Assembly: GCA_017554285.1 (NCBI GenBank)
Contig: JAFZIQ010000048.1
Coordinates: 1 to 32,704, forward strand
Source of the DNA: Selenomonadaceae bacterium
GTDB taxonomy: Bacteria > Bacillota > Negativicutes > Selenomonadales > Selenomonadaceae
Direction of reading: 5' to 3'
Length of the DNA stretch: 32,704 nt
Made by a program: the position numbers and the translations under genes. Below, one piece after another: positions 1 to 8,224 of the stretch (the stretch's first letter is position 1; the number at the start of each line of letters is the position of its first letter). The notes beneath the pieces were generated by a model. It made no database searches. It saw only the letters and a list, made by a program, of their open reading frames with translations, and was not told where the DNA came from.

Positions 1-342
1 GAGCGTGGGCATTTGTTCGCCGTTATTGCGAAGAGAAATCATACCGCTCATATAATCATGGAACGCGCCGCCGAGTACGCAACCTATCGGAATCGTGATA
101 AAAGCTATCGGACCGAACAAAATACCTTGAATCGGACCGAGTACCGGACCCGTACCGGCGATATTCAGCAATTCGATTAAACAATTCTTCCATTTGTTCA
201 TGGGCACGAAATCTACGCCGTCGCGCTGTTTAATTGCGGGCGTTTGTGCTGAAGAATTCGGCTTCATTACTCTTTCGCAAAAAGAGCCGTAAATCGCCGC
301 TCCGACGATTAGAATTGCCAAGCCGATAAGAAAAGTACTCAA
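1..342 (-). CDS. cstA: Carbon starvation CstA-family transporter, N-terminal fragment
   Basis: The visible 114 residues are the N-terminus of a CstA-family membrane protein (peptide or pyruvate uptake in characterised members). A first hydrophobic segment (residues 2-17) is followed by the family's conserved block around residues 62-100: NIAGTGPVLGPIQGILFGP, then a hydrophobic stretch ending GGAFHDYMSGMISLRNNG. I chose a TTG start at 342-340 because AGGTG lies about 8 bases upstream and the reading frame is open from there to the window edge. The gene continues beyond position 1, so most membrane segments are missing. It follows infB on the same strand with a 75-base gap that holds only a weak hairpin, so it may be partly co-transcribed. 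Family assignment is fairly sure; the substrate cannot be told from this part. Confidence 0.85.
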   Translation of the reverse strand, partial: MSTFLIGLAILIVGAAIYGSFCERVMKPNSSAQTPAIKQRDGVDFVPMNKWKNCLIELLNIAGTGPVLGPIQGILFGPIAFITIPIGCVLGGAFHDYMSGMISLRNNGEQMPTL

Positions 343-369
343 GAAAAAACACCTCTTTTTTGCAAAGAT

Positions 370-399
370 AAAGGGCTAAGCGCGAAATCTCACCCCTTT
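370..399 (-). terminator. Weak hairpin after infB, possible terminator
   Basis: Eleven-base arms (AAAGGGGTGAG and CTTAGCCCTTT on the minus strand) pair with one mismatch and one G-U around an 8-base loop. No uninterrupted U-tract follows directly; an A/T-rich stretch lies a few bases on. It sits between infB and the cstA-like gene and could be a leaky terminator. Confidence 0.35.
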
Positions 400-417
400 A
401 ACATTTATAAACACGGA

Positions 418-3207
418 TTAATCGCGATTAACGTCCTCGATAGACGTTTCGATTTCTTCCATTTTGTAAGCCTCGATAATATCGCCTTCCTTGAAGTCGC
501 GATAGTCGACAATGGAGATACCGCACTCGTAGCCCGCCGCAACTTCTTTAACTTCGTCTTTAAAGCGGCGCAGAGAATCAATTTCGCCGTCGAAAATCTC
601 AATGTTATCGCGGAGGATACGGATTTTGGAATTATTACAGATTTTCCCTTCCAAAACGTAGGAACCTGCGACGAGAGCTTTGGAGAATTTCATAACCTTG
701 CGAATTTCGACGCGTCCTTGAATAACTTCCTTAAATTTCGGAGCCAATAAGCCGCTCATTGCGTCTTGCACGTCGTGAATTGCATCGTAAATTACGCGGT
801 AAGTTCTTATGTCGATATTTTCAGTGACGGCGGATTTGCGAGCGTTGTTGTCGGGGCGCACGTTGAATCCGATAATCAGCGCGTTTGACGAAGAGGCAAG
901 CATAACATCGTTTTCCGTGACTGCGCCGACGCCCGAATGGACGATATTAACGCGGACTTCGTCATTTTTATTCAAAGAGAGCAACGCACCGGATAAAGCC
1001 TCGATTGAGCCTTGAACGTCGGCTTTGATGACGATATTAAGGTCTTTAAGGGAGCCGGCTTGAATTTGATTGAACAAATCATCGAGCGAAACTTTTTTGG
1101 ACTTAATTAAATCGTTGCGCTGACGTTCGATACGGTGTTCTGCGATAGATTTGGCTAACTTTTCGTCCAAAGCGGCTAAAATATCACCTGCGGCGGGCAC
1201 GTCGTTTAATCCGAGCACTTCGACGGGGACACTTGGAGTAGCTTTTTTAAGATTATCGCCGCGTTCGTTAATCATGGCGCGAACTCTGCCGTAAGTTGTA
1301 CCTGCGACGATAAAATCACCGATTCTTAGCGTTCCGCTTTGAACCAAAACGGTTGCGACGGGACCTCTGCCCTTATCAAGCTGTGCCTCAATGATAACTC
1401 CGCGAGCCTCGCGGTTCGGATTGGCTTTAAACTCTTGAACGTCGGCTTCAAAAAGAATTTCTTCGAGCAAATCGTTAATGGCAATATTTTTCTTGGCAGA
1501 AACTTCAACCATAGTGGTATCGCCGCCGAAATCGCGGGAGACAAGCCCGTGTTCAAGCAATTCTTGTTTAACGCGCATTGGATTTGCGCCGGGCTTATCG
1601 ATTTTATTAATTGCAACGATAATCGGAACGTTCGCGGCTTTGGCATGGTTAATAGCCTCGACAGTTTGAGGCATAACGCCGTCATCTGCCGCAACAACGA
1701 GAATTGCAATATCCGTAACCTGTGCGCCGCGTGCACGCATTGCGGTAAATGCCTCGTGACCGGGAGTATCAAGGAAAACAATTTTCCTGTCGTTGCAAAG
1801 GACTTGATACGCGCCGATATGTTGAGTAATGCCGCCCGCTTCGGTTGCGGTGATTGAAGATTTCCTTATAACGTCAAGCAATGAAGTTTTGCCGTGATCC
1901 ACGTGTCCCATAACGGTAACGACGGGCGGACGAATCTTCAAAGAGGCGGGGTCGTCTTCGATTTCGGGAATAAGTGTCGGGTCTACTTCGGGCGGTAATT
2001 CTTCCGCAGTAACTCCGAATTCCGAAGCGACTAAAGCGGCGGTATCGTAATCGATAACTTGGTTAATGGTTGCGACAACGCCCATCATGAGCAATTTTTT
2101 AATGACTTCGACAGCCGTGCAACTCATTTTGCTTGCCAAATCCTTAACGGCGATATTTTCGGGCAATTTAATATGAGTCGGACGAGCGATTTCGGCTTTA
2201 TGAGCGGGTTGAGTCGCGGGACGATTCTTTTTGCGGGCAGGACGCGGAGCGCGAGGCTTATTATCGGCAGATTGAGCCGCCGCTTGAGTTTTAGCCGCCT
2301 CTTTGGCATTGGCGGGTTGACGATTGCGATTGCGTTGCCGATTATTTCTTGCGCCGTCTTCGCGCTGGCGTTCGTTACGATTTTTGGATTGACGGTCGCC
2401 GCGTTCGCCGCGAGAATCTTGTTTATCGGGACGATCTGCGCGGATTTCTTGTTTATCCTGTCTGTCCTGCTTATTGCGGCTGTCGCGCCCGCGATTTTCG
2501 GATTTATCTGCGCGGAAATCGGATTTATCTTGGTAATTATCCTTATCCTGTTTGCGATTATCTCGGCGTTGCTGTTGCGGCTTGGAATCGGTTTTAACTT
2601 CGATTTTGGGTTGAGATTTTTCTTGAGGTTTAGCTTCGACTTTTTGAACAGGCTTTTGTTCGGACTTCTGCGCAGTTTTGGGTTGAGGCTGTTGAGTTTT
2701 AGATTGCTGAGGCTTTTGCTCGGACTTCTGCGCGGGTTTGGGTTGCGACTGTTGAGTCTTGGGTTGTTGAGGCTTTTGTTCGGATTTCTGCGCAGGTTTA
2801 GGTTGCGACTGTTGAGTTTTAGGTTGTTGAGGCTTTTGTTCGGATTTCTGCGCAGGTTTAGGTTGCGACTGTTGAGTTTTAGGTTGTTGAGGCTTTTGTT
2901 CGGATTTCTGCGCAGGTTTAGTTTGAGGCTGTTGAGTTTTAGGTTGTTGCGGTTTTTGCTCGGATTTCTGCGCGGGCTTGGGTTGAGATTTTTGTTGAGG
3001 TTGCTCTTCAGGCGGTTTGGGCGCAGGCTCGACGGGTTTACGCCGCCCGAATTGCGCCTTGACCATCTCATAAGCTTCCGTTTCGACGCCGCTGAATTGA
3101 TTTTTAACTTTAACCTTGCGTTTGTTCAAAAAATTAATAATGGATTGCACATCTTGATTGAATTCGTTAGCCATGTCATAGATTCTGTACTTAACCGGTT
3201 TTGACAT
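418..3207 (-). CDS. infB: Translation initiation factor IF-2
   Basis: IF-2 is the GTPase that places initiator tRNA on the 30S subunit and promotes subunit joining. The 929-residue product has the IF2_N fold at the N-terminus (residues 1-55), a long Pro/Gln/Lys and Arg/Asp/Asn-rich linker (about 56-335), a second IF2_N-like module (about 350-405), then the G domain: GHVDHGKT at 434-441, DTPGHE at 480-485, NKID at 534-537, followed by domains II-IV. The linker holds six 20-residue tandem repeats (listed separately). Start is ATG at 3207, preceded by GGGGGTGG. It is the last gene of the rimP-nusA-ylxR-infB unit, 21 bases after ylxR. Length is at the long end for Firmicutes because of the linker. 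Confidence 0.98.
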   Translation of the reverse strand: MSKPVKYRIYDMANEFNQDVQSIINFLNKRKVKVKNQFSGVETEAYEMVKAQFGRRKPVEPAPKPPEEQPQQKSQPKPAQKSEQKPQQPKTQQPQTKPAQKSEQKPQQPKTQQSQPKPAQKSEQKPQQPKTQQSQPKPAQKSEQKPQQPKTQQSQPKPAQKSEQKPQQSKTQQPQPKTAQKSEQKPVQKVEAKPQEKSQPKIEVKTDSKPQQQRRDNRKQDKDNYQDKSDFRADKSENRGRDSRNKQDRQDKQEIRADRPDKQDSRGERGDRQSKNRNERQREDGARNNRQRNRNRQPANAKEAAKTQAAAQSADNKPRAPRPARKKNRPATQPAHKAEIARPTHIKLPENIAVKDLASKMSCTAVEVIKKLLMMGVVATINQVIDYDTAALVASEFGVTAEELPPEVDPTLIPEIEDDPASLKIRPPVVTVMGHVDHGKTSLLDVIRKSSITATEAGGITQHIGAYQVLCNDRKIVFLDTPGHEAFTAMRARGAQVTDIAILVVAADDGVMPQTVEAINHAKAANVPIIVAINKIDKPGANPMRVKQELLEHGLVSRDFGGDTTMVEVSAKKNIAINDLLEEILFEADVQEFKANPNREARGVIIEAQLDKGRGPVATVLVQSGTLRIGDFIVAGTTYGRVRAMINERGDNLKKATPSVPVEVLGLNDVPAAGDILAALDEKLAKSIAEHRIERQRNDLIKSKKVSLDDLFNQIQAGSLKDLNIVIKADVQGSIEALSGALLSLNKNDEVRVNIVHSGVGAVTENDVMLASSSNALIIGFNVRPDNNARKSAVTENIDIRTYRVIYDAIHDVQDAMSGLLAPKFKEVIQGRVEIRKVMKFSKALVAGSYVLEGKICNNSKIRILRDNIEIFDGEIDSLRRFKDEVKEVAAGYECGISIVDYRDFKEGDIIEAYKMEEIETSIEDVNRD
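2629..2988 (-). repeat. Six tandem 60-bp in-frame repeats in infB linker
   Basis: Five near-identical 60-bp units plus a degenerate sixth encode a 20-residue repeat, [20 protein letters not shown], at IF-2 residues 74-193. Units differ by single bases (P/S and P/T swaps). Copy number is likely to vary by slippage or recombination without breaking the frame. Confidence 0.95.
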
Positions 3208-3228
3208 ATATCCACCCCCGTAGGAAAT

Positions 3229-3510
3229 TTATTTACATGGGAAATTCTCCTTTAAGTCTGCTGCCTCGCAGATTTTATCGTAGAGTTCGTCAGGCAGTTT
3301 GGTTTTAAAGATTTTATCGAAGTTGCGACGTTTTTTTAATGCAGCCGCGCAGATTGACGACTTACAGACGTAAGCTCCGCGCCCGAAAGTTTTTCCCGTT
3401 TCGTCGAAAGAAATTTTTCCTTGCGAAGTTTTAACGACGCGGATTAATTCGGATTTATGACGGCATTGACGGCAGACGACGCAACGGCGCATATTAATCG
3501 GCTTACTCAT
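3229..3510 (-). CDS. ylxR: YlxR family (RnpM-like) RNA-binding protein
   Basis: A 93-residue basic protein of the DUF448/YlxR family, found between nusA and infB in most Firmicutes; the B. subtilis member has been linked to RNase P modulation. Visible signatures are the N-terminal RRCVVCRQ (family R-x-C-x-x-C-R pattern), ELIRVVK, and GRGAYVCKS at about residues 43-51. The start ATG (3510-3508) overlaps the nusA stop TGA (3509-3507) in an ATGA arrangement, so translation is probably coupled. An L7Ae-like gene (ylxQ), often present next to ylxR, is absent here: infB follows directly. Confidence 0.93.
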   Translation of the reverse strand: MSKPINMRRCVVCRQCRHKSELIRVVKTSQGKISFDETGKTFGRGAYVCKSSICAAALKKRRNFDKIFKTKLPDELYDKICEAADLKENFPCK

Positions 3511-4649
3511 CTTCTGCCCTTTTTGGGACGGGGCTTGAAGACGGAAGCCGCCCCTGAAATATCGACTTCGTGCATATCGTCTGACATTGGGGAATTTCGA
3601 GCTTGTTTGACACTTTTAATATCGATTTTCCAACCAGTAAGGCGAGCGGCGAGTCGGGCGTTTTGTCCTTCCTTGCCGATAGCCAAACTTAATTGATTAT
3701 CGGGAACGACGACGCGGCAATTTTTATCTTCATCACTAATCGCGACACTTACGATTTTGGACGGACTTAAAGCATTTGCAACGTAAACGCCGGCATTCGG
3801 ACTCCATTCGATAATGTCCAATTTTTCTTCGCCGAGTTCGTCAAGCACGGGTTGAATTCTGACGCCGCGTTGACCGAGACACGAGCCGACCGCCTCAACA
3901 TTGGGGTCTTTGGAGGCGACGGCGATTTTGGCGCGAGCACCCGCCTCACGAGCGACGCCTTTTATTTCGATAATCCCTTCTTGAATTTCGGGGATTTCAA
4001 TTTCAACGAGTCGGCGCAAGAAATTCGGATGAGTGCGCGAAAGATAAACTTGAGGACCTTTGCCGCCCTTTTTGACTTCGATAATATAAGCGCGAACGTA
4101 ATCGCCGAGTTTATAATTGTCAAGCGGCGATTGCTCCGTAGGAACCAAAATAGCTTCGGTTTTGCCGACTTCGACGATAAAATTGCCGTCCTCAACGCGA
4201 ACGATTTTTCCTCTGATAAGGTCGCTTTCGCGGTTGGTGAATTCGTCGTAGATAACGCCGCGTTCAGCCTCACGCAATTTCTGAACAACAAGTTGTTTGG
4301 CGGCTTGTGCGGCGATTCTGCCGAAATTTTTGGGAGTAACTTCGATTTCTACAACGTCATCAATATCGCAACCGGGACTAAGCTTTTCGGCTTCTTCCTT
4401 TGAAATTTCTATAACGGGGTCGGTAACTTCTTCGACGACACTTTTAAGCGAATATACATGAAAACTTCCGTCTTCGCGGTCAAGCACAATCTCGACGTTA
4501 TCATCTTGATTGAAATTCTTTTTGTAAGCGACTTTAAGCGCGGATTCTACCGCCTCGAATAAAACTTCGGGCTGAATTTCTTTTTCGACGCACAAATCCT
4601 TAAGCGCGTCAATCAAACTTAATTCGGGTTTTTTTCTTCTTCCTGCCAA
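3507..4649 (-). CDS. nusA: Transcription termination/antitermination factor NusA
   Basis: NusA binds RNA polymerase and nascent RNA and tunes pausing, termination and antitermination. The 380-residue product has the NusA N-terminal domain (1-125), an S1 domain (about 132-200, starting near [16 protein letters not shown]) and two KH domains, with [18 protein letters not shown] typical of KH1 and [19 protein letters not shown] typical of KH2. It ends shortly after KH2, as in Firmicutes, without the proteobacterial acidic repeats. Start is TTG at 4649-4647 with AGGAGG ten bases upstream. It lies 137 bases downstream of rimP, a gap filled by a repetitive C-rich element. Confidence 0.98.
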   Translation of the reverse strand: MAGRRKKPELSLIDALKDLCVEKEIQPEVLFEAVESALKVAYKKNFNQDDNVEIVLDREDGSFHVYSLKSVVEEVTDPVIEISKEEAEKLSPGCDIDDVVEIEVTPKNFGRIAAQAAKQLVVQKLREAERGVIYDEFTNRESDLIRGKIVRVEDGNFIVEVGKTEAILVPTEQSPLDNYKLGDYVRAYIIEVKKGGKGPQVYLSRTHPNFLRRLVEIEIPEIQEGIIEIKGVAREAGARAKIAVASKDPNVEAVGSCLGQRGVRIQPVLDELGEEKLDIIEWSPNAGVYVANALSPSKIVSVAISDEDKNCRVVVPDNQLSLAIGKEGQNARLAARLTGWKIDIKSVKQARNSPMSDDMHEVDISGAASVFKPRPKKGRR

Positions 4650-4669
4650 GTAAGTTCTTCCTCCTATTT

Positions 4670-4786
4670 TTTTAGTGGTCAGAGATAAGTGGTAAGAGGT
4701 CAGAAAAACCTTTCCCCTAACCCCCGACCCCTAAATCCTAACCCCTGAAACCTTTCCACTGAACCCTGCCCCCTGAACACTGATTC
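4670..4786. repeat. Degenerate C-rich/G-rich intergenic repeat between rimP and nusA
   Basis: The gap between rimP and nusA is low complexity: a G/A-rich left arm (GTGGTCAGAGATAAGTGG, AAGAGGTCAG) and a long C-rich right arm built of modules such as CCCCTAA, CCCCTGAA and CCCTGAACACTGA. The two arms can partly pair (GTGGTCAG with CTGAAC/CCACTGA). It resembles in style the elements at 5256-5312 and 28124-28195. No coding potential seen. Confidence 0.6.
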
Positions 4787-5230
4787 CTAAAAATCTATGT
4801 GTAATCTGACTTGCGCAACTTTTTCACGCGGCAAAGGCTCTGTGTCCTTGAGACGTAAAAATTTTTCATCGCGCCCTTCCAATTCGCCGACAAAAATTTT
4901 TTTACCGGCAATCGGCGCGTAAAGTGTCACGTCAACGACTTTGCCCGCCTCGCGAATGAAATCTTTATCCTTTTTCAAAATGCGGTCGATACCGGGCGAC
5001 GAAACTTCCAAGATATACGCAACGTTGATTATCGAAGTTTCATCGAGTTTCGCGCCGAGTTTCTCGCTGATGTTTTGGCAATCGTCTAAATCAATGCCGC
5101 CTTCCTTGTCGACGAACACGCGCAGATACCAATCGCGTTCTTTGACATATTCCACATCAACCAATTCATAATCGGTGCCTTCCAAAATTTCTGCAATCAA
5201 ACTTTCTGCCTGCGATTCAACTTTACTCAA
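4787..5230 (-). CDS. rimP: Ribosome maturation factor RimP
   Basis: RimP assists 30S subunit assembly. The 147-residue product matches the family throughout: ELVDVEYVKERDWYLRVFVDKEGGIDLDDC near residues 21-50 (beta strand then the conserved D-D-C), and the VSSPGIDRIL motif at about 76-85, ending in the SH3-like C-terminal domain. The start is TTG at 5230-5228, chosen because AAGGGGGTGAG sits just upstream and no better start exists. It heads the operon that continues into nusA, ylxR and infB, and is preceded by a leader of about 220 bases with a hairpin and a tRNA-like segment. Confidence 0.95.
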   Translation of the reverse strand: MSKVESQAESLIAEILEGTDYELVDVEYVKERDWYLRVFVDKEGGIDLDDCQNISEKLGAKLDETSIINVAYILEVSSPGIDRILKKDKDFIREAGKVVDVTLYAPIAGKKIFVGELEGRDEKFLRLKDTEPLPREKVAQVRLHIDF

Positions 5231-5255
5231 TCGCTCACCCCCTTGATAGTTATTA

Positions 5256-5312
5256 GGAATTGGGAATTAGGGATTAGCAGTTCCCAGTTCCCAGTTCCTA
5301 ATTCCTAATTCC
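5256..5312. repeat. 16-bp stem hairpin of GGAATTAGG-type repeat in rimP leader
   Basis: GGAATTGGGAATTAGG (5256-5271) pairs with CCTAATTCCTAATTCC (5297-5312) over 16 positions with one G-T wobble. The loop contains three more TTCCCAG-like modules. In the minus-strand transcript this hairpin ends about 13 bases before the rimP ribosome binding site, so it may affect translation or RNA stability. Confidence 0.8.
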
Positions 5313-5314
5313 TC

Positions 5315-5368
5315 CCTTACAACGTGAAAGAGTGGACGCGAGCCCACTCTCTCAACTAAGCTATGTCC
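5315..5368 (-). other. tRNA-like 5' segment / stem-loop in rimP leader
   Basis: Read on the minus strand this begins GGACATAGCTTAGTTGAGAG, which looks like the acceptor and D-arm of a tRNA (TAGCTTAGTTGAGAGAGT can form a D-stem). It continues into a perfect 7-bp stem AGAGTGG/CCACTCT with an 8-base loop (5336-5343). No T-arm (GTTCRA) or 3' acceptor follows; the GGAATTAGG repeat starts instead. It could be a tRNA remnant or an unrelated structured leader. E. coli carries a tRNA-fMet gene ahead of its rimP-nusA-infB operon, which makes the position suggestive only. Confidence 0.35.
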
Positions 5369-5460
5369 AAAAAAATCTTTCTCCTCTCAATCGAAGAGAC
5401 CTTCCAAAAAAATTTTACAAGCGATGCCCTCCGAAAATCTTTATATTAACTTCGCGCTGT

Positions 5461-5489
5461 ATTGTAAACAAAATTCAAAATCATTGCAA
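5461..5489 (-). promoter_or_regulatory. Sigma-A-type promoter of rimP-nusA-ylxR-infB
   Basis: Minus strand: -35 TTGCAA (5489-5484), 17-base spacer, -10 TACAAT (5466-5461). Transcription would start near 5454, giving a leader of about 220 bases before rimP. The same hexamers recur in the flagellar promoter at 6620-6648. Confidence 0.75.
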
Positions 5490-5509
5490 GTTTTTTTTGC
5501 CTGCAGACG

Positions 5510-5541
5510 AAAAATCCCCGACGCGCAGTCAGGGAATTTTT
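5510..5541 (-). terminator. Intrinsic terminator of the 3D-domain gene
   Basis: AAAAATTCCCTGAC and GTCGGGGATTTTT (minus-strand reading) form a GC-rich stem with a 5-base loop, with T-runs on both sides. It begins 4 bases after the stop of the 3D gene. The stretch 5231-5544 contains no gene: only this terminator, the rimP promoter and the rimP leader elements. Confidence 0.8.
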
Positions 5542-5544
5542 TTG

Positions 5545-6522
5545 TCAATCTTCGATAATGTAAAGGTCAATCCATTGTCTGCCGAATTCGTAGCACTCGC
5601 CGACCGTATCAAACGCTACGTCGATTTTATTTCCGACAATCGCGCCGCCCGTATCTTCCGCAACCGCATAGCCGTAACCCGGTATAAAAACTTTCGTGCC
5701 GAGCGGGATAAAATAAGGATCCGTCGCTATAACGCCGCGTTGGCAAATTGTCCCAAGTGCCGTGTAAGCACTCATGCCCGGTTGCGCACTGCTGTAAGCC
5801 GTCGCCTCGACGCGCACGACTCTGGCGCAATTCGGAATTCCGAAATCATTAACTTCGTAAGATTCGCCGCCGTCAAATTCGCGATAAGTTCTTTTGCCGC
5901 AAATTCCGTCCGCCGTCAGCCCGCGACTCTTTTGGAAATCTTTCAGGGCATTAACCGTGTATGTATCGCAAATGCCGTTTGCCTCGCCGTCCAAAAATCC
6001 GTGCTCAATCAATTTATTTTGCAAGTCAATAACGCCGTCGCCTTGCATACCGAGCTTAATCACGTCGCCCACGCCCGCATATTGTGCAACTTCTTTAATC
6101 GTCGAAACCGCACTCAGAACCGAGCCGATTGTCGTCGCGCCCGAACTTTTGGGAGTGTCGGTAACGTTATCAATATCATCAATTTCTAATGTATATTCGG
6201 GAACGTAATCGCCGAGCTTAAAAGTATTTATATCAATTTCATCAAAAGCCGCCGCACGTAAAATTCTGTAAGTTTCCTCGCCGCAGACTCCGTCCACTTC
6301 AAGTCCGAGCGCACTTTGAAAATCCTTAATTGCATTAACCGTAGCCGTGCCGTAAACGCCGTCAGCCTTCGCACTCAAAAGACCTTGCGCAATTAAATAA
6401 TCTTGAATCTCTCTGACTGCGTCGCCTTTGTCGCCACACTTTAACGCTGCCGCCGAGCACAGACTCGAAAAACTCACGGCGAGAATAAGAATCAGCGTTG
6501 AAAGAACTCGCCTCAGTTTCAT
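5545..6522 (-). CDS. Exported protein with two peptidoglycan-binding domains and a 3D domain
   Basis: A 325-residue protein with a signal peptide (KLRRVLSTLILILAVSF... cleavage near SLCSA-A), two PG_binding_1 domains (first about residues 26-92, LKCGDKGDAVREIQDYLIAQG; second about 155-215, LGMQGDGVIDLQNKL), and a C-terminal 3D domain (about 230-325). The three aspartates that name the domain are seen in IATDP, AEDTGG and IDVAFDT, with the PLGTKVFIPGYG signature. 3D domains resemble the MltA lytic transglycosylase fold and act on or bind cell-wall glycan. I prefer ATG at 6522 over GTG at 6531 because GAGGTGG then lies at proper spacing. It is divergent from the flagellar operon; Firmicutes members are wall-associated. 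Confidence 0.88.
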   Translation of the reverse strand: MKLRRVLSTLILILAVSFSSLCSAAALKCGDKGDAVREIQDYLIAQGLLSAKADGVYGTATVNAIKDFQSALGLEVDGVCGEETYRILRAAAFDEIDINTFKLGDYVPEYTLEIDDIDNVTDTPKSSGATTIGSVLSAVSTIKEVAQYAGVGDVIKLGMQGDGVIDLQNKLIEHGFLDGEANGICDTYTVNALKDFQKSRGLTADGICGKRTYREFDGGESYEVNDFGIPNCARVVRVEATAYSSAQPGMSAYTALGTICQRGVIATDPYFIPLGTKVFIPGYGYAVAEDTGGAIVGNKIDVAFDTVGECYEFGRQWIDLYIIED

Positions 6523-6562
6523 TTCCTCCACCTCGTTTTTAATCGTTTTTTAATTTTGGGCG

Positions 6563-6571
6563 ATTATATCA
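6563..6571 (-). promoter_or_regulatory. Extended -10 promoter of the 3D-domain gene
   Basis: Minus strand TGATATAAT: a perfect TATAAT (6568-6563) with the TG extension. No good -35 hexamer at 16-18 bases. It lies about 40 bases before the start codon. Confidence 0.6.
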
Positions 6572-6619
6572 ATCAACAATGAAATTCTTATGGCAAACAG
6601 CAATTTTTTTTATCCGCCC

Positions 6620-6648
6620 TTGCAAAAAGTTTTAATGCAGAATACAAT
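6620..6648 (+). promoter_or_regulatory. Sigma-A-type promoter of the flagellar rod/ring operon
   Basis: TTGCAA (6620-6625), 17 bases, TACAAT (6643-6648). The start site would be near 6655, about 64 bases before flgG. A sigma-28 pattern was looked for and not convincingly found. Confidence 0.7.
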
Positions 6649-6718
6649 CTTGTCGATATAAAATTTGGAAACGATTAAAACAGGGACGTTAGTTTAAAAT
6701 AAAGGGGTTGTTTTTAAT

Positions 6719-7510
6719 ATGATGAGATCGTTGTGGTCGGCGGCGTCAGGCATGAAGGCGCAGCAGACGAATATGGACGTAGTGGCTCACAATATCTCTA
6801 ACGTCAACAGTTACGGCAACAAAAAAGTCCGCGCAGAATTTCAAGATTTGCTTTATCAAACTCTGCGCGATGCAGGTGGAACTTCAGGCAACGGTACACA
6901 ATATCCTCAAGGTTTACAAATCGGCTTGGGCGTCAGAGTTGCCGCAACGAACAGAGTTTTCACACAGGGACCGTTGCAGACTACAGACCGTCCTGCCGAC
7001 GTGGGAATTCAAGGCGACGGATTTTTCCAAATTCAGTTGCCCGACGGAACGACGGCTTACACTCGCGACGGTTCCTTTAAACTTGATTCAAATCGTCGTA
7101 TCGTAACAAGCGACGGTTATTTACTTATTCCGAATATCACGCTGGACGAAAACGCGCCGATTGAAAGTTTGGTTATAAGTTCGGACGGGCGAGTTTCGGA
7201 TACTCCTGCGGGCGGCGACCAAACCGAAATCGGACAGATAACCCTTGTTCGATTCGTCAATCCGGAAGGTCTTTATGCTTACGGCAAAAATCTTTTCTTG
7301 GAGACTACGGCGTCGGGTGCTCCGATTGAAAGTGAACCGGGACAAGACGGCGCAGGCGTCCTTGCTCAGAATACTCTTGAAATGTCGGGCGTTCAAATCG
7401 TCGAAGAAATGGTTAATATGATTGTCGCTCAACGCGCCTACGAATCAAACGCGAAGGCAGTCACTACTTCCGATTCGATGCTTGAGACCGCCAATCAGTT
7501 GAAACGATAA
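6719..7510 (+). CDS. flgG: Flagellar distal rod protein FlgG
   Basis: FlgG builds the distal rod of the flagellar basal body. The 263-residue product starts MMRSLWSAASGMKAQQTNMD, the standard N-terminal rod/hook helix, and continues with the family's HNISNVN (here NSYGNKKVRAEFQDLLYQ instead of the usual NTTGYK). A central DRPADVGIQGDGFFQIQLPDG and TRDGSFKLD block and the C-terminal LEMSGVQIVEEMVNMIVAQRAYESNAKAV helix complete it. Full length. ATG at 6719 follows AAAGGGGTTG at the usual distance. First gene of the operon flgG-flgA-flgH-orf-orf-flgI-flgJ; flgF, often its upstream neighbour, is not here. Confidence 0.93.
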   Translation: MMRSLWSAASGMKAQQTNMDVVAHNISNVNSYGNKKVRAEFQDLLYQTLRDAGGTSGNGTQYPQGLQIGLGVRVAATNRVFTQGPLQTTDRPADVGIQGDGFFQIQLPDGTTAYTRDGSFKLDSNRRIVTSDGYLLIPNITLDENAPIESLVISSDGRVSDTPAGGDQTEIGQITLVRFVNPEGLYAYGKNLFLETTASGAPIESEPGQDGAGVLAQNTLEMSGVQIVEEMVNMIVAQRAYESNAKAVTTSDSMLETANQLKR

Positions 7511-7516
7511 TTTAAC

Positions 7517-8224
7517 ATGAGAAAAATAATCTTACTCGCGGTGTTGATTTTAACAATTAGTTTGACGCCGCGAGCTTTTGCATACACGGTATCGGGCGCG
7601 GAACTTCATGCAATCGCCTTGGAAGCGTTGGAAAATGCGCTTGCCGAAAGCGGCGAATACAGGCGGCACGAAATTTTTTTCAATCAGTATCCGACAGATA
7701 TAAAATTGCCCGAAGGCGTCATAGATATTAGGGCTGAACTCCCGACGGCGATAAATTATATCAGCCTCACACCTGTAAGAGCGATAATTTTTGTAAACGG
7801 TCGCCCTTATCGGACAATGAGTTTCACGGCAACGGTTAAAGTTTATGACACGGTACTTGTTGCGAATCACGATTTGAGAATTGAAGTACCTGTTACGGCA
7901 AGCGATTTTCATCTTGCGGAAATTAAGATTGACGGGCGCAACGAATATGTCAAAAATGCTTCCGAAGTCAACGGGCTTGTTCCTCACAGATTTGTCCGCG
8001 CAGGTTCGCCGGTATCGCTGAGTTATTTTCAACAACCTGTTGCGGTTAATCCGAATCAGCGCGTCACGATAGTTGTTAAATATCACGGAATAAGGGTTAC
8101 GGCAACGGGCATTGTTATGACACGCGGGCGAATCGGCTCAATCGTCAAGGTTAAGAATGAGACTTCGGAGAAAATTTTATCGGCAAAAGTAATTGATTCC
8201 GGTACGGTGGAGGTGAGCATGTAG
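7517..8224 (+). CDS. flgA: Flagellar P-ring formation chaperone FlgA
   Basis: FlgA is the periplasmic chaperone for P-ring assembly by FlgI. The 235-residue product has a signal peptide (RKIILLAVLILTISLTPRAFA) and a C-terminal SAF-like region (about 120-235) with the family pattern VLVANHDLRIEVPVTASDF, GLVPHRFVRAGSPVSLSYF, VKYHGIRVTATGIVMTRG and a closing VKNETSEKILSAKVIDSGTV. It begins 6 bases after flgG, and its stop (TAG, 8222-8224) abuts the flgH start, so coupling is likely. Its presence argues for an outer-membrane-bearing cell, since monoderm Firmicutes lack it. Confidence 0.93.
   Translation: MRKIILLAVLILTISLTPRAFAYTVSGAELHAIALEALENALAESGEYRRHEIFFNQYPTDIKLPEGVIDIRAELPTAINYISLTPVRAIIFVNGRPYRTMSFTATVKVYDTVLVANHDLRIEVPVTASDFHLAEIKIDGRNEYVKNASEVNGLVPHRFVRAGSPVSLSYFQQPVAVNPNQRVTIVVKYHGIRVTATGIVMTRGRIGSIVKVKNETSEKILSAKVIDSGTVEVSM

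Larger units (their letters stand above)
6538..6680. promoter_or_regulatory. 12-bp inverted repeat flanking the divergent promoters
   Basis: AAACGATTAAAA occurs on the plus strand at 6669-6680 and, inverted, at 6538-6549 (TTTTAATCGTTT). Each copy lies just downstream of one of the two divergent promoters (extended -10 at 6563-6571, minus; -35/-10 at 6620-6648, plus), a layout expected of a shared operator. The protein that would bind is not known. Confidence 0.4.

Noticed and set aside
1339..1857. Plus-strand open frame opposite the IF-2 G domain.
   Set aside because: Shadow frame of a conserved gene; composition follows the antisense of infB codons.
2629..2988. Regular 60-bp repeats considered as a CRISPR array.
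   Set aside because: Units are contiguous without spacers, in frame within infB, and no cas genes are present.
2059..3204. Long hydrophobic open frame on the plus strand opposite infB, with repeated Leu/Arg-rich units.
   Set aside because: It is the antisense shadow of the infB tandem repeats; no ribosome binding site, and the infB frame is certain.
5332..6189. Plus-strand open frame over the 3D-domain gene.
   Set aside because: No family resemblance; it crosses the terminator and promoter region, and the minus-strand gene has clear domains and a signal peptide.
6619..6718. Sigma-28-type promoter for the flagellar operon.
   Set aside because: TAAA and CGAT elements exist but the spacing is wrong; the sigma-A-type hexamers fit better.
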